DNA of 64,000 nt from Nereocystis luetkeana (lineage: Eukaryota; Sar; Phaeophyceae; Laminariales; Laminariaceae), in the NCBI GenBank assembly GCA_031213475.1, contig JARUPZ010000009.1:10697601-10761600 (forward strand). The letters are read 5' to 3'. This document shows positions 12,131 to 23,000 of this stretch, piece after piece. Position numbers and translations under genes: made by a program. The first letter of the stretch is position 1; each line of letters starts with the position of its first letter. The notes beneath the pieces were generated by a model that worked only from the letters and a program-made list of their open reading frames with translations, did no database searches and was not told the origin of the DNA.

Positions 12131-12324
12131 CGTACTGATGAGCACAAAGTCTGGTCCATAAGCTTACTACCAATGAAGTGATGAAATACCAGCAACGCCA
12201 TGCAACACGAGGAGACACCCAAGAGCTATACCATCATAACTGTACTGCAAATGTATAGGGAAGCCGCTCGTCAACCTGAGCCACAATGGGCTCATGTACC
12301 GATGACATGTAAACCCCTCTGAGA

Positions 12325-12410
12325 CTGAAGTCCCGTCTTGGGGACAAACCAGTTAACTCCTGCATAGTTTGTCCCCCAAACCGTACCGCAGTCCTAGAAG
12401 GGTTAGAGCA
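12325..12410. mobile_element. MITE family C, copy 1
   Basis: An ~86-bp palindromic element. The arm CTGAAGTCCCGTCTTGGGGA with ACAAAC pairs with GTTTGTCCCCC..CGCAGTCC about 20 bp further on. It is decayed compared with the copies at 21497 and 41256. Confidence 0.75.
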
Positions 12411-13435
12411 CAAAGTATAGTATGTGTCATACCCCTAGCCAAGAGTGAGTTGCTGCTGTTGGTGAGTAGTCGCCCCCCGTCCATTTGGTTACCAACGAGA
12501 TGGTATCTACAGTATTGCTACGTGCTGTTGGACCCGACTACACTACTACTAATGGTGGCGATGAACATTGACGAGCGATACAAGTGTTCACGCCCTAGGA
12601 TGTGTTTCAAGGACAGTCAGACGAAACACTCACGTCGAAGCCAACGGTAGCAATGCCCGCAAGAGGAAGCCCTTCCGTGTACGTATAGCGCACTATGCTC
12701 GTTAGTATCTGACACGTTACGGTACTTGAATATGTGCGTGAAAACCTGAGCCAACGAGCTTTAACTCACGCGAGAGAAGAAGTGGAAGCGGAAATGGAAA
12801 TGTATAACTCTCCGTTAGCTCTACAGAGTCGCCACTTTCTTGTTGGGGGGACCAATCGCAATACGTATGCACCAGGTATGCTGGTAAAAAACATCAAACA
12901 TAGTATATACATCACTACACCCTAACAAGACCCGCAAGACGAAGTACTTACGTCGATAGCGAACCCTACTCCTTGGCAAAGATGCCAGGAGACAGCACTT
13001 TCACCCCTTCTTGACGGACAGCATATATATTTGCCTTGACATATAAGTTGCCTGGCAACAAATTTCTAGTTTTTTGGTGTGGAAATACCGGCCATACACC
13101 CTTGACAGCACACGGTTAGCCTTGTTTGACATGTCTCTTGATACATTTGCTCCTATTTATTAGATACGCTCCATCTCATAAACTACGATACACGAACAAG
13201 TGCGGCGTATGAGCCAATGAGCGCCAGGTCATCATGCCAAGAAGGGTATTCTCAAGCGGACTGGCGACAAGATGACAAAATAAAATGTATGATGACTCAC
13301 CCTTACGTCGACAAAACCGGTGCATGATAGACGAAGCGTAACGTGTATGCTCCGAGACGACATGAGCGCACCCTGAACAACCTTGTACTTGAAACAACAA
13401 AACCAAAGCGAAAACAATGAGCAGCACCGAAGGCT
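12411..13435. other. Unassigned non-coding stretch
   Basis: Nothing supportable. ORFs at 13176-13643 - and 13232-13660 - are Ser/Phe/Leu-rich translations of purine-rich DNA in two overlapping frames, with no signal peptide or family motif that I trust. Confidence 0.4.
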
Positions 13436-13439
13436 CCAG

Positions 13440-13585
13440 TGATTGATAGTACCCTTCGATGCGAGTCGACGAGGGAAGAAAAGGCTGAAATTTTCTCGCG
13501 ATAAAAATGAAGGCACGTACCGTAGCGGGAAGGGGGGAGAAGAGCCTGCTATGTGACGCCGGATCTGAGTTACGAGTGGGAAGGA
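13440..13585 (+). repeat. Dispersed repeat L, copy 1
   Basis: Matches 61890-62025. Shared phrases are GCGAGTC..GAGGGAAGAAA, GAAGGCACG or its variant, GTAGCGGGRAGG and GGATCTGAGTTA. It is of unknown class, possibly the body of a SINE whose tRNA-like head is kept only at 61.7 kb. Confidence 0.6.
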
Positions 13586-13997
13586 GAGAGAGAAGAAGAT
13601 GGGCGAAGATAATGAACGGGATGAGCAAAAAACAAAAAAGCACCCGAGATCACCAGTCACTCCTACTGTATATTTTCGTTACATCTCGGGTTGGCACGAA
13701 ATGATTGCCATCGCCACGCACATTGCATGCACGAAACAGATGCCAACATGTGTGCTCAATTCATGGCGACCATTACTTGTTCTCCAGCAGCGTGCTTAGA
13801 TTCCTAACGGGCCTGAAGCTACGTCTAGAGCCCATCTCCCCTGCCAAGATCAACCTTGAGTCTGGCACGTACAGCAGGAAGATTCGCCCGCAATATATCC
13901 AAAAACGCGAATCAATGTTAAAAGCGTTTGACGTGACTGGTCGAGCTACTGTTGTTGCCAAAAAGCTTCGCTTGTTTGCTCGTTTGCTCGTTGGTTG

Positions 13998-14040
13998 TTC
14001 GTTCGTTCGTTCGTTCGTTCGTTCGTTTGTTTGTCTGTTT
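13998..14040. repeat. Tetranucleotide repeat (GTTC)n
   Basis: About ten GTTC/GTTT units. Confidence 0.9.
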
Positions 14041-14352
14041 TTTTCCTTGCAGATGGCACTCATGATTTCCCGAACGCTTCTCGTTTTCCTCTATGTTGCC
14101 TGCGAGCTCGCTTCATCGTGTGCGTCATGAGCGCGAGTCGTCCGGTCCCCTCGACCTCGGCAGGAGGGCGTTGGAAATCGATATCAGCATACAGCTCATG
14201 CTGTGACGCTTGGCTCCGTTTTCTAAGACATCCGCAATAAACGGCCGCCGCGATCGAACGAAAAAAAACATATATGCAGTCCGGATCCAGGCTCGGCTTC
14301 CTCTCCCAGTGACATACCGTTTCAGCTTCCTCGCGTGCAATACGAGTGCTAT

Positions 14353-14455
14353 TTACGGGGGACCATAGACAGGACCAGCGGTACACACAAAAAATATATA
14401 CATTGGTTTTTTTTTACTTTCAATACGTGGTCGTATTCACTATGATTCTCCGCAA
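14353..14455. mobile_element. MITE family B, copy 3 (decayed)
   Basis: The left end TTACGGGGGACCATAG is intact and the right end is reduced to ATTCTCCGCAA. A poly-T block lies in the loop. Confidence 0.75.
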
Positions 14456-14489
14456 TAGTACGCTAAATTGAGTCAGTGTCAGGCGACTG

Positions 14490-14935
14490 AAACACTTTAC
14501 GCGCCCGAGTCGGAGTCGAGTCGAGGCAATCACGGACCTGAGCTTTGTCGGGAAGCTGAAAAATAACGCTCTGAACTACCGCGTGCACCAGTGTCAGCGA
14601 TGTAGCCACGAGCCCGAGTCGGAATCGAGGCGGGCGGCTACTAGGACGGGGCCGAGCTGTATCCCCGGGCCGCTGGAAAAAACACGCTGATCTGCCGTGT
14701 GTGACAGGGTCAGCGTTACAAATCATGGGCCCGAGTCGGGCTCGGGCCAGATCTATCACCAAACCGAGCTTAATGATCGGGCCGCTAGAACGACCACATC
14801 GAAGTGCTGTGCGTAGTTAACAGCGCCAGCGCGAAAACGACGGCCCAGTCGGAGTCGAGCGTCTGAAATCACGGCACCGAGCTGCGTCAGGCCATTGAAC
14901 AACAACGCATCAGAGCCTTTATCGGGCCTCTAAAC
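14490..14935. repeat. Minisatellite with ~115-bp units
   Basis: About four imperfect head-to-tail units start near 14500, 14608, 14726 and 14842. Each opens with GCCCGAGTCGGA followed by TCGAG, then CCGAGCT, then a CGGGCCGCTGGAA-like block and a CAGCG end. GC content is clearly above that of the surroundings. An ORF on the minus strand (14463-14762) is a by-product. Confidence 0.8.
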
Positions 14936-15048
14936 TCATCGGCTCTGAGCTGTGCCGGCCCGCAGGAAGGATTGCAGAACTCGTCAGCTGTTGGTTTTGC
15001 TCCACGGGTCGACGAAAGAGCGTGCTTGTTGGTCCAGGTCTTGATTAG

Positions 15049-15290
15049 TTAAGGAGGGGAAAATGTGGTGACCACTCGAGGCGTTGACGAGCAAAAGTGG
15101 TGGTTCGAAGCGGTGGTTCCTGGAGATGTGGTCACTGACAAATCCAGCCGACACCGTAAACGTGGCTCGTCGAAGAGCAAAGAGGGGGTCTCGAGCTGGA
15201 GATGCAGTCCCGTCGTTCTCCCAGCGCAGACCGTTAGCACGAACCGAGGCTCATAACCTATTAACAGTGTATTGAATACACACTCAGATG
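15049..15290. other. GC-richer segment with overlapping short ORFs
   Basis: Three 63-codon ORFs overlap on both strands (15049-15240 -, 15065-15256 +, 15084-15275 +). Overlap on both strands and the lack of motifs argue against a gene. The segment adjoins repeat J and may be part of the same decayed retroelement. Confidence 0.35.
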
Positions 15291-15309
15291 GCCGGCTCTC
15301 GAGGGGCTT

Positions 15310-15465
15310 TAAAGGCTAACGAAGGGCCATGTTGGACAAGCCCGGGGAGCATTGATGATGCAGAAGATGCATGTTGGATTGAAAAAGTGGCACTCGATGA
15401 GCCAATAAAAGCTTAAGGAACGATGGGCTGTAAGGCGTTCAGATGCGGTCGAGAAGGGTGAACGG
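15310..15465 (+). repeat. Dispersed repeat J, copy 2
   Basis: Homologous, in inverse orientation, to 8695-8855. It is followed after ~20 bp by repeat K, which suggests J and K are parts of one element. Confidence 0.6.
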
Positions 15466-15484
15466 GGGGCGAGTGCAAGCGCTC

Positions 15485-15655
15485 CAGTTCCTCAATTTTG
15501 ATAGCCTCTTACAGCAACGTGTACCGAAGGCTTGTCGCTGCAACCCGTCGACTACAAGAACCGCTTAAGGGTCTTCTACATATCCCGCCACTCAAAATGC
15601 GGTGTAATGACTTGAACCACAACTTATGGATCGTTGACTCAATAGGCTGTGTACT
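15485..15655 (+). repeat. Dispersed repeat K, copy 2
   Basis: Homologous to 9005-9195 in direct orientation and ends at the same ATAGGCTGTGTAC phrase. Confidence 0.7.
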
Positions 15656-16217
15656 GTGACTGGTGATACGGTCGGGAAGCTGCTTTGTGGTCCTATTTTT
15701 GCTTTCGACGCCGCTGTTTGGTCCTATGATTGCTTTCGACGAGAGCGACTCCGTCGAGCGGTGATATTATTTCGTGGGATTTCCCGTAGTCTTTGAAGCT
15801 TTTTTTTGTTAGTTTTCGCCATGTTCACCGACAAGGGATTGCTCGTTACTCTGCGACAGCAACCTGTACTGGCGTCCAATTTTGAGCATGATACAGAGAC
15901 ACTCATCCGGGTGACGTGAATGCTGCAGTGAAAATGGGGGTATCCTTTCTACCGCAGCATCAGTTCTGTCCATTTCTCAACATGCTTCAAATCTGACTAT
16001 GACACCACCCTTTACGACCTTTAGGCATAGACTACTCCAATAGGTTTAGTCAGGCCCTCGACACAGAGCACGACTTACTCAATTCAAGTTCAATACCCCC
16101 CCCCTTGCGCCCGCCCACCAAAGGGAGCCTTATGTTCTTATCAAGCAATTTCTTGTGTTCGTGGGCCTATCTATCTGTTGTGCTGCATTGTTTTCGTTGA
16201 CGGCAACGCAGGTAGGC

Positions 16218-16519
16218 ATGCGCGCTCGCAGGCGGTGTAGTGCGCTGCCCAGCGGAACGCACTCATTCAAGATGAGGCATCCTAGGCCGTCACGGCGGTG
16301 GGGATGCTCACCAGAAGACATTGCTACCACCATCATCATCGTTATCAGGTCCCTTTCCGTGCTTTTTATTGTCGCTGATGGACAGCAACAACCAAACACT
16401 TTGCCGGTCGTAGTAGTAGTGACCCCTCTGGAGGCGTGCCGGGATTTCGGGACTGGGGGAGCCCCCTTCCCCGGCCTGGCATCACCATCATTTTCATTGT
16501 CATCCTTATCATCATCCTT

Positions 16520-16566
<47 letters not shown>

Positions 16567-17093
16567 TATCATCATCATTAACATCGATATCACCGTGGAC
16601 ATTGGAAGACTGCGTCGCGGTTTGGTCCCAGTTCGTTGACACGATCCCGCCCGGCCAGCAGCACCAGCGGTTGCGGTTCGTTGACCTGTGGAGAGAGACT
16701 GCCGCGGAGCTAAGACGTGCGGGCTCGCCTTGCCTCGTGCACGCGAATCCGGGCGACGACGGATTGGGAAGTTCCACTATGAAGCTTTTGGCTTCGTGGG
16801 TGTTCGCGGAGGAGATGGGCTGCGATTGGGTGACACCCGACTGGGGTAAAAGGCGCGTAGCCTTGGAAGGGGAAGGGGAAGGAGCTGGAGGAGGTGGAGG
16901 AGGGAATGGGACAGCTTCGGCGGTGGTGGTGTACTGTCACACGACGGCAACTTTCGAAGAACTTGAGTCGCTTGCTCTTTCCTCGGATGTTCAAGACAGG
17001 CATCGATGCGCCGTGGTGGACTGGCTGGCGTATTTCCGGTTCGATGTTCCGTCCGTTGATTTGCCAGAGAGGGGAAGATCTAAGCTTATCCAG
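16218..17093 (+). CDS. Exon 1 of the glycosyltransferase gene
   Basis: Encodes the cytosolic tail, membrane anchor, Ser-rich stem and start of the catalytic region up to the VVDWLAYFRFDVPSVDLPE segment. Two ATGs are possible (16218, 16272); the second sits just before the Arg-rich anchor flank. I place the 3' end at 17093 with a GC donor (cag|gcgagt) because it keeps phase 0 with the next exon. That donor is the least certain junction, and a GT donor or an extra exon remains possible. The open frame continues to 17264. Confidence 0.6.
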
Positions 17094-20000
17094 GCGAGTG
17101 CGCAAAATACGTTGTGTCTGCTCCGTTTTAGTCGGCGCGGAAGGCTTTTCGTTTATCGAGGCAGGGATGAAGACACGAGTGAACACAGCTTTGAAACCAA
17201 CGGAGAACAGGGGGATTTCGCTGGACGATCATGGAGGAATGATCACCCACAATTGTTTGGGTGAGGCCACGCATACGTCTGTGAGGGTCGTCATGATCGG
17301 AGAGCCGCCTCCCCCCCCAGAATTTCCAGATTTGTGACGCTATCTTTTGCGTATTGTTCGTTATCTTCCAGAATTTTCAGAGTTTCCAGAATTGGTTTTC
17401 TAGATATGTGAAAATGCACTTTTTCTGATATTTTGTCCTCCGATAAGTTTCACAACTTATGACAGGTCGCCTCGGCGTCTAGATACGAAATTCTAAATTT
17501 TCTAAAAACTGAAAATTCTGGGGGTAAACCTCTCCGATATGTACACCCCTTTAGCATGCACGACCTCACCGAATGACGTTGGAAGGGTCATTTTTCCGTG
17601 ATCTTATAGTAAGAATGAGATGCTAGTGAGAAGGTCGCAGTGAGTGACGAATCGTGGTCAGTCGCGCCCGCTACTCCAATTTTTACTATTAATAGGTACC
17701 ACCCATACAGAGTACCGTAGCCTACTTATCTATGCTGGAGGTAAGGTAGTTCAAGTATGGTGCTACAATGCGATTGAAAGTAAAGACTTGCTCAGATCAC
17801 GACGTGTTTCTCGGTAGTAGGACATTTCCGCTGTTTTATTTTTCCGAATGAATGACGGCGTTCCTCAACCCAAGATCGTCGGAATGCAAATCGTATTTCG
17901 AAAAATGACGTTGCTGTAAACTTCGGTCATGAGATTATTCATCGGAATGCAATCTGGTTTTGGCCGAAGTCAGTTTGCGGGTGAGGTATGGAGCTCTTTA
18001 AGTGAGGAGCCTCAGAACAATGAGGGCGAACCTCTATCGTAGAACGCTTCGTAGGCCGAAAGTGTATACATGTATACCTGGTGTATCACTGATCGGAATG
18101 CACGGTTTTCGGTTTAGGTACGTATACAGATGCGGTCTACGTTAGGGACAATCTTAACGAGGAATGCTTTTCAGTTCAGTTTCATTATTTTCCCGACATT
18201 TCCGTATTTTCCTATAGGAAAAAACCGAGAAATAAATACCGAACTTTCGTGCAAATACTGAAATAAACCTAAGAAACAACCCTCGTTAAGATCGATCCTT
18301 AGAGGCAGCACATTCCCGCTACAAATGGTTTTAGATGACGGGGCTCTTTAACCCAAAATCGTCGGAATGCAAAACCTTGTTTCGAAAAATGACATGTTGG
18401 TGTACTTGGGTCATGGGAGTATTCATCGACACGCAATTTGGTTTATGCTTGTATCAGTTTTCGGGTGGTAAGCTCCTTGAAGCGAGGAACTTCAGAAAAA
18501 ATTGGGTGAACCTTTAACGTAGAACGTCTCTGAAACCCATGAAGCGAAGGGCCTCAGGGCAATTTAAGCGCACCCCTCTCGCACGAGCATATAATATTGT
18601 ACCAGTCTGATCGTGAATATAGTGGACGGTTAGATGGCAACAAAATGTCGAATGTACCTTGTGTTTCTGGCCAGAGGAGCACACTTCTTGGATAACGAGG
18701 CGTTGAGGCCGAGTCGGATTCGCGGCCAACCTGGGGCAGAGTTTTTTTATGACTTGATCACCGTACGTATACCGAGCGAATAAACGTAAACTTGTACTGA
18801 GGAACGTGCGTACTTGTTGTATGCTTTTGGTGGGGCATGGAGGCATGAGGTCGAGCTGACAGAAAGAAACTTTGATACATGCAGCGCCGACGCACTCAGG
18901 GAGCGTTCTAATTGGGTTTTCCGCAAGGTCACACGAGGGTCGGATATCAAGGAGGGCACCACTGTTACGATGCGCGACATCCCGTCATTTTGTCGACAAA
19001 CCGGCACCCCCAAAGAGGCCCAACTCGTTCCCCCGTATGCTTCGGCTCCAACCCGCAACTCCTACGTACTCCTGTTACTGTACTGCAGTAACGACCTACT
19101 CTACACCACAAAGACACCCAGCATTTCCCCCCATGTCTAGGAGAAAAAACGTACAGTTATCGACTTTCATCACAACATACATGTTTTCTTCCGTTCATCC
19201 CATTTATTAACCTCGCCCATTTCTTTGATCTCTGCTTCCCGGTCGCGACTCCGTTCTGGGGTAACACGGTGTCATATCCCCACGACGTACGGTTCTTGGC
19301 TTGCGATTTTTTTTATCGCGATGAGAATACGCGTTGTACGATAGAGGTAGCAGATTTCCGCCAAAATGTTTTCTGAATGACGGGGCTCCTCAAACCAAAA
19401 TCGTCAGAATGCCCATCTTGTTTCGAAAAATTACCTTTTTAGCATACTTGCGGGGTGCAATTTGGTTTTTGCCGAAGTCAGTCTGCGGGTGAGGTGTGGA
19501 GCTCTTCAAGTGAGGAGTCTCAGGAAATGTAGGGTTAACCTCGATGATGGTAGAACGCCTCGAGAGGACTTCAGCAATTTCTTCCCTCCTCGTCTTCTCG
19601 CATCGAACTGACGCCCAACGTCCCTCGTACCACATACCCTGGTGTATGTTTCGGCCGCCAAGTGAAACGCTTACCGTATACGGTAGTAGCAACCAACTGT
19701 TCGTGAGTGAGTGACCTGGCACCGATTTAAGTACCGTGCTTATCCCTACCGCCGTATCATATGTCCCCAGAACAATCTTCGACATAGCCAGCCAGAGGAA
19801 CCTCCGATCCGCTTCCTCACCCGCAACGTTTGGCCGTCTCGTGCCGACCAGATTGACCTTCGCTCGGCCGAGGTCATCGAGCCCATAGCAAAGTCATTGG
19901 ACAGGGGAGGAGGAATCGTGAACCAAGGATGGGATCGCGTTGTGTTCGCGATTGATCCGAGCTTTGCTACCCTGCACCTGAGCTCCGTGGGAAACTGGGA

Positions 20001-23000
20001 CGAGAGCAAGAGACGAGCCGCTCGAAAGGTCCTCCGAGAGGCTAGGGACAACTTCCACGTGCACCCGCGACCGTGGTAATTATGCAGTAGTAGTACCCGG
20101 TGGTGTCTCATTCACTCGGCCTGTTGGCTTGATCGATTTCACCACCACCTGGTACCGTGCATGTTGTTCTTGTTGAGGTGAAAACCACTCCCGCAAGGCC
20201 CTACGGAAGACGAAGGTACAACTCCCACGTTCAATCGCGACCATATATTATATGGTAAACAGTAAGTGCGTTTCAAATGGCTCTGGTAGCGCTGTAGTTA
20301 TCGACGAGCGGTAGTTATTTACTGACTGATCCGGCCAGCAGATTCGCAGGTAGGTAGTTTTTATAGCACGTACGGCCAAGAAACACCCCATCCATGTTGA
20401 AGTACGGAAGCCCTCACTACATATGCTGCGGGCGGGGAGAGTAGAGAGTAGATACAGCGTACTGCGAAAATTTAGCAAACTGGTCGATTATGTTGACGGC
20501 AGTATATATTCACTACTGATTTGAGTAAGCCAGCGCCCAGCACCACGAGTACGTACGAATCCCCAGATCGGCTGAAAATATCCAATTGGGGAAACCAGGT
20601 ACCCAGCGGCCAGATGAGAGTGATATCGACACCAAACCTTTTTCGAAGTGAAGCTTCCCGTACGTGGGAGTAGAAACGCATTTCAAGTCGGCTGATTGGC
20701 CGATTGATGGGCGTTCGCCCGATTTCCGCCCGCCCGCTCGCTTGATCAACCACCACCACATCCGTTGTTGGTGTTTTGATATTCCCCCGTGAACGCATCG
20801 CCCCTATCTACTCCCAGTGATCTCGAAAGACAATAATATATAAAACTTGTTGGGGAGGCAGAAAAGCGGAAGCAAACCCACGACAGGCACAGCAACGTAT
20901 ACGACGGGCCCGCAGTACTTACAGTACGGGTTCGCTAGCAACAAGGAATCCCTATTCGGGGCAGGCCTAAGAAGGTTTACCGTGACACGACTCTCGAACA
21001 ATCTCTTGAGCATACAGTAGACTAGTCTATTAGGTTTCAGTGCAGCTTTCGCCGCTAAGGATATTTTCTTCATTCAGAGTAATTTAGTAGAGTTCCCCCA
21101 AGAGTTAGCCCGACGTTCTCATCAGGTTAGTGCTTGTTCGTGTGCCCATGTCTACATGCACTCATACTTCAAGTTGCGGCGTTCGTATAAAGCTGTGGCC
21201 GGCCCCAATCTCTCACATAGCACATACTTGCTTTATTGTCTTCACCGCTAGCAACGGCCGCGGGCGATGTACTCGAGTAACGCATGGCCGGAATCGTCTG
21301 ACCATACATAGACTCTCGGATCCCTACAATGCTGGGACGGAGTGCGTCGGGTTTTAACCGACCGGACAGGGGGGTGCACTCGATATAATGGATGGCCGTA
21401 GTCGTATGACCATAGACCCTCGCATCCTTACAATGCCAAACCGGAGCCGCCAAAGCTCAGCCAGGTTAATCTAGATCCCAATCTACTCGTCAACTTAGAA
21501 CCGCAGTCCCGTTTTGGGGGAAAACTACTTGAAATTTGACTGGTTTGTCCCCAAAACGGGACTGCAGTTCTAATTGGGTTAATACAGCGAATCAGTCCCA
21601 ACCTGCTATTGGTCATGCCGGCTCTTCCCGCATTGCGATCTCTCGTTCTTCTTGGAGTAGGCACGATGCCAACCCGTATATACTACGTACCAGATATGCC
21701 TTGTTTATCACATCAGCTTTTGTGCATGTCATATCTGGACTAGGGGTTATGCACCTCTACCCGTCCCCTGCTTGGCGCGGTGGGATATTGATTTTCAACG
21801 TACAGCACTCTCGTACGACGTTTTCAAGACCCGGTGGTGTTAATATCTATATGCCAACGTACCGTAACCTCTCGTCCATATCGGTGCACGATATGCAGAA
21901 GCTGGGTTAGAATGCTCAACCCTACGACAATCGGTTGTGTGGAACGCAGGCAGGTCCGATAACTGACTGTCGTGTGGTTGTTGAAGTCGGACATCCCCTG
22001 ATATGTATGGCCTGTACTGTCTAAATCATGCCCGGCGGGAGGGGGGGTTTATAGCGCGGCTCTTGTGCGCGTGCTGGCCGGGTGATATATACCCACGGCA
22101 CGTCCCTCTCACACAACATTGCACACCAAAACGACAAAAAATGTAGTGTCTCGATGAGATCGTGATCTGCCGCAGAATACCTCACAAGGACGAGCATATG
22201 TATAGTGAGTATACAATCTACATCGTAATCTGTCCGGCGTGTGCAATAGTGCAACCGTACGACTGATCCCATCCGACGTTTCGCCTGGCCCTCCCGCTTT
22301 TTTATGCCTCACTCTAACTACTCCCTGGTGGTATATAGGTACGACGGCAGCCCAAAATGCGCGTACGACGCCGCGAGGCTTAACATCGCCCTCCACGTAC
22401 GCATGGGGGATCGGCGGGCTTTCCAGCAAGGATCTTTGCAGTATTTTCAGTATTTAGAATCGTTTATGGACATCGTGTCGACGGAGGTGACTGGGATGGG
22501 CCTGGAGCCGCCGATTTTCCATGTGTTCTCGGAGACCGTTTTGCCTTGCCCGTCGGCGCACGCGGGATTGTTCGACGAATTCTGGACGTGGCCGGTGGAG
22601 CTCGATCAGGTTTGGAAAAGCTCAAGAGCTTCTTGTTGTGCTTGCTGTTGGTGTTGCTGTTCTTGTTCGTAAGGTCTTGAGGTCTTGCTCTCGTTGTTGT
22701 TATGTTTGTTGATTCAGTTCTCACTTTATGTTCTTATTCTTGTTCTTGTTCAGGTTATTGTTCTTGATCTTACTCTTGTTCTTGTTCCTATTATTGTTCT
22801 TGTTCTTATTCTTGTTCGTAGTCTTGTGATTATTATTTTCATTGTTCTTGTTCTTGTTCTTATTCTTGTTCTTGTTCTTATTCTTGTTCTTGTTCTTGTT
22901 CTTGTTCTCGTTCTTGTTCTTTTTCTTATTATTGTTCTTGTTCTTGTTCTTGTTCATGCTCTTTATTCTTGGTGTCGGTCTTGTTCATGCTCTTTATTCT

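Noticed and set aside
13176-13660. Two overlapping minus ORFs of over 140 codons
   Set aside because: Frames overlap, composition is low-complexity, and the region overlaps dispersed repeat L.
16130-16777. Minus-strand 215-codon ORF with a poly-Asp tract
   Set aside because: Antisense of the (TCA)n tract in exon 1; the + strand has the membrane anchor, splice signals and downstream exons.
18860-19040. An extra exon of the transferase
   Set aside because: The translation looks protein-like, but I found no acceptor and donor pair that keeps phase with exons 1 and 2; left as a low-confidence feature.
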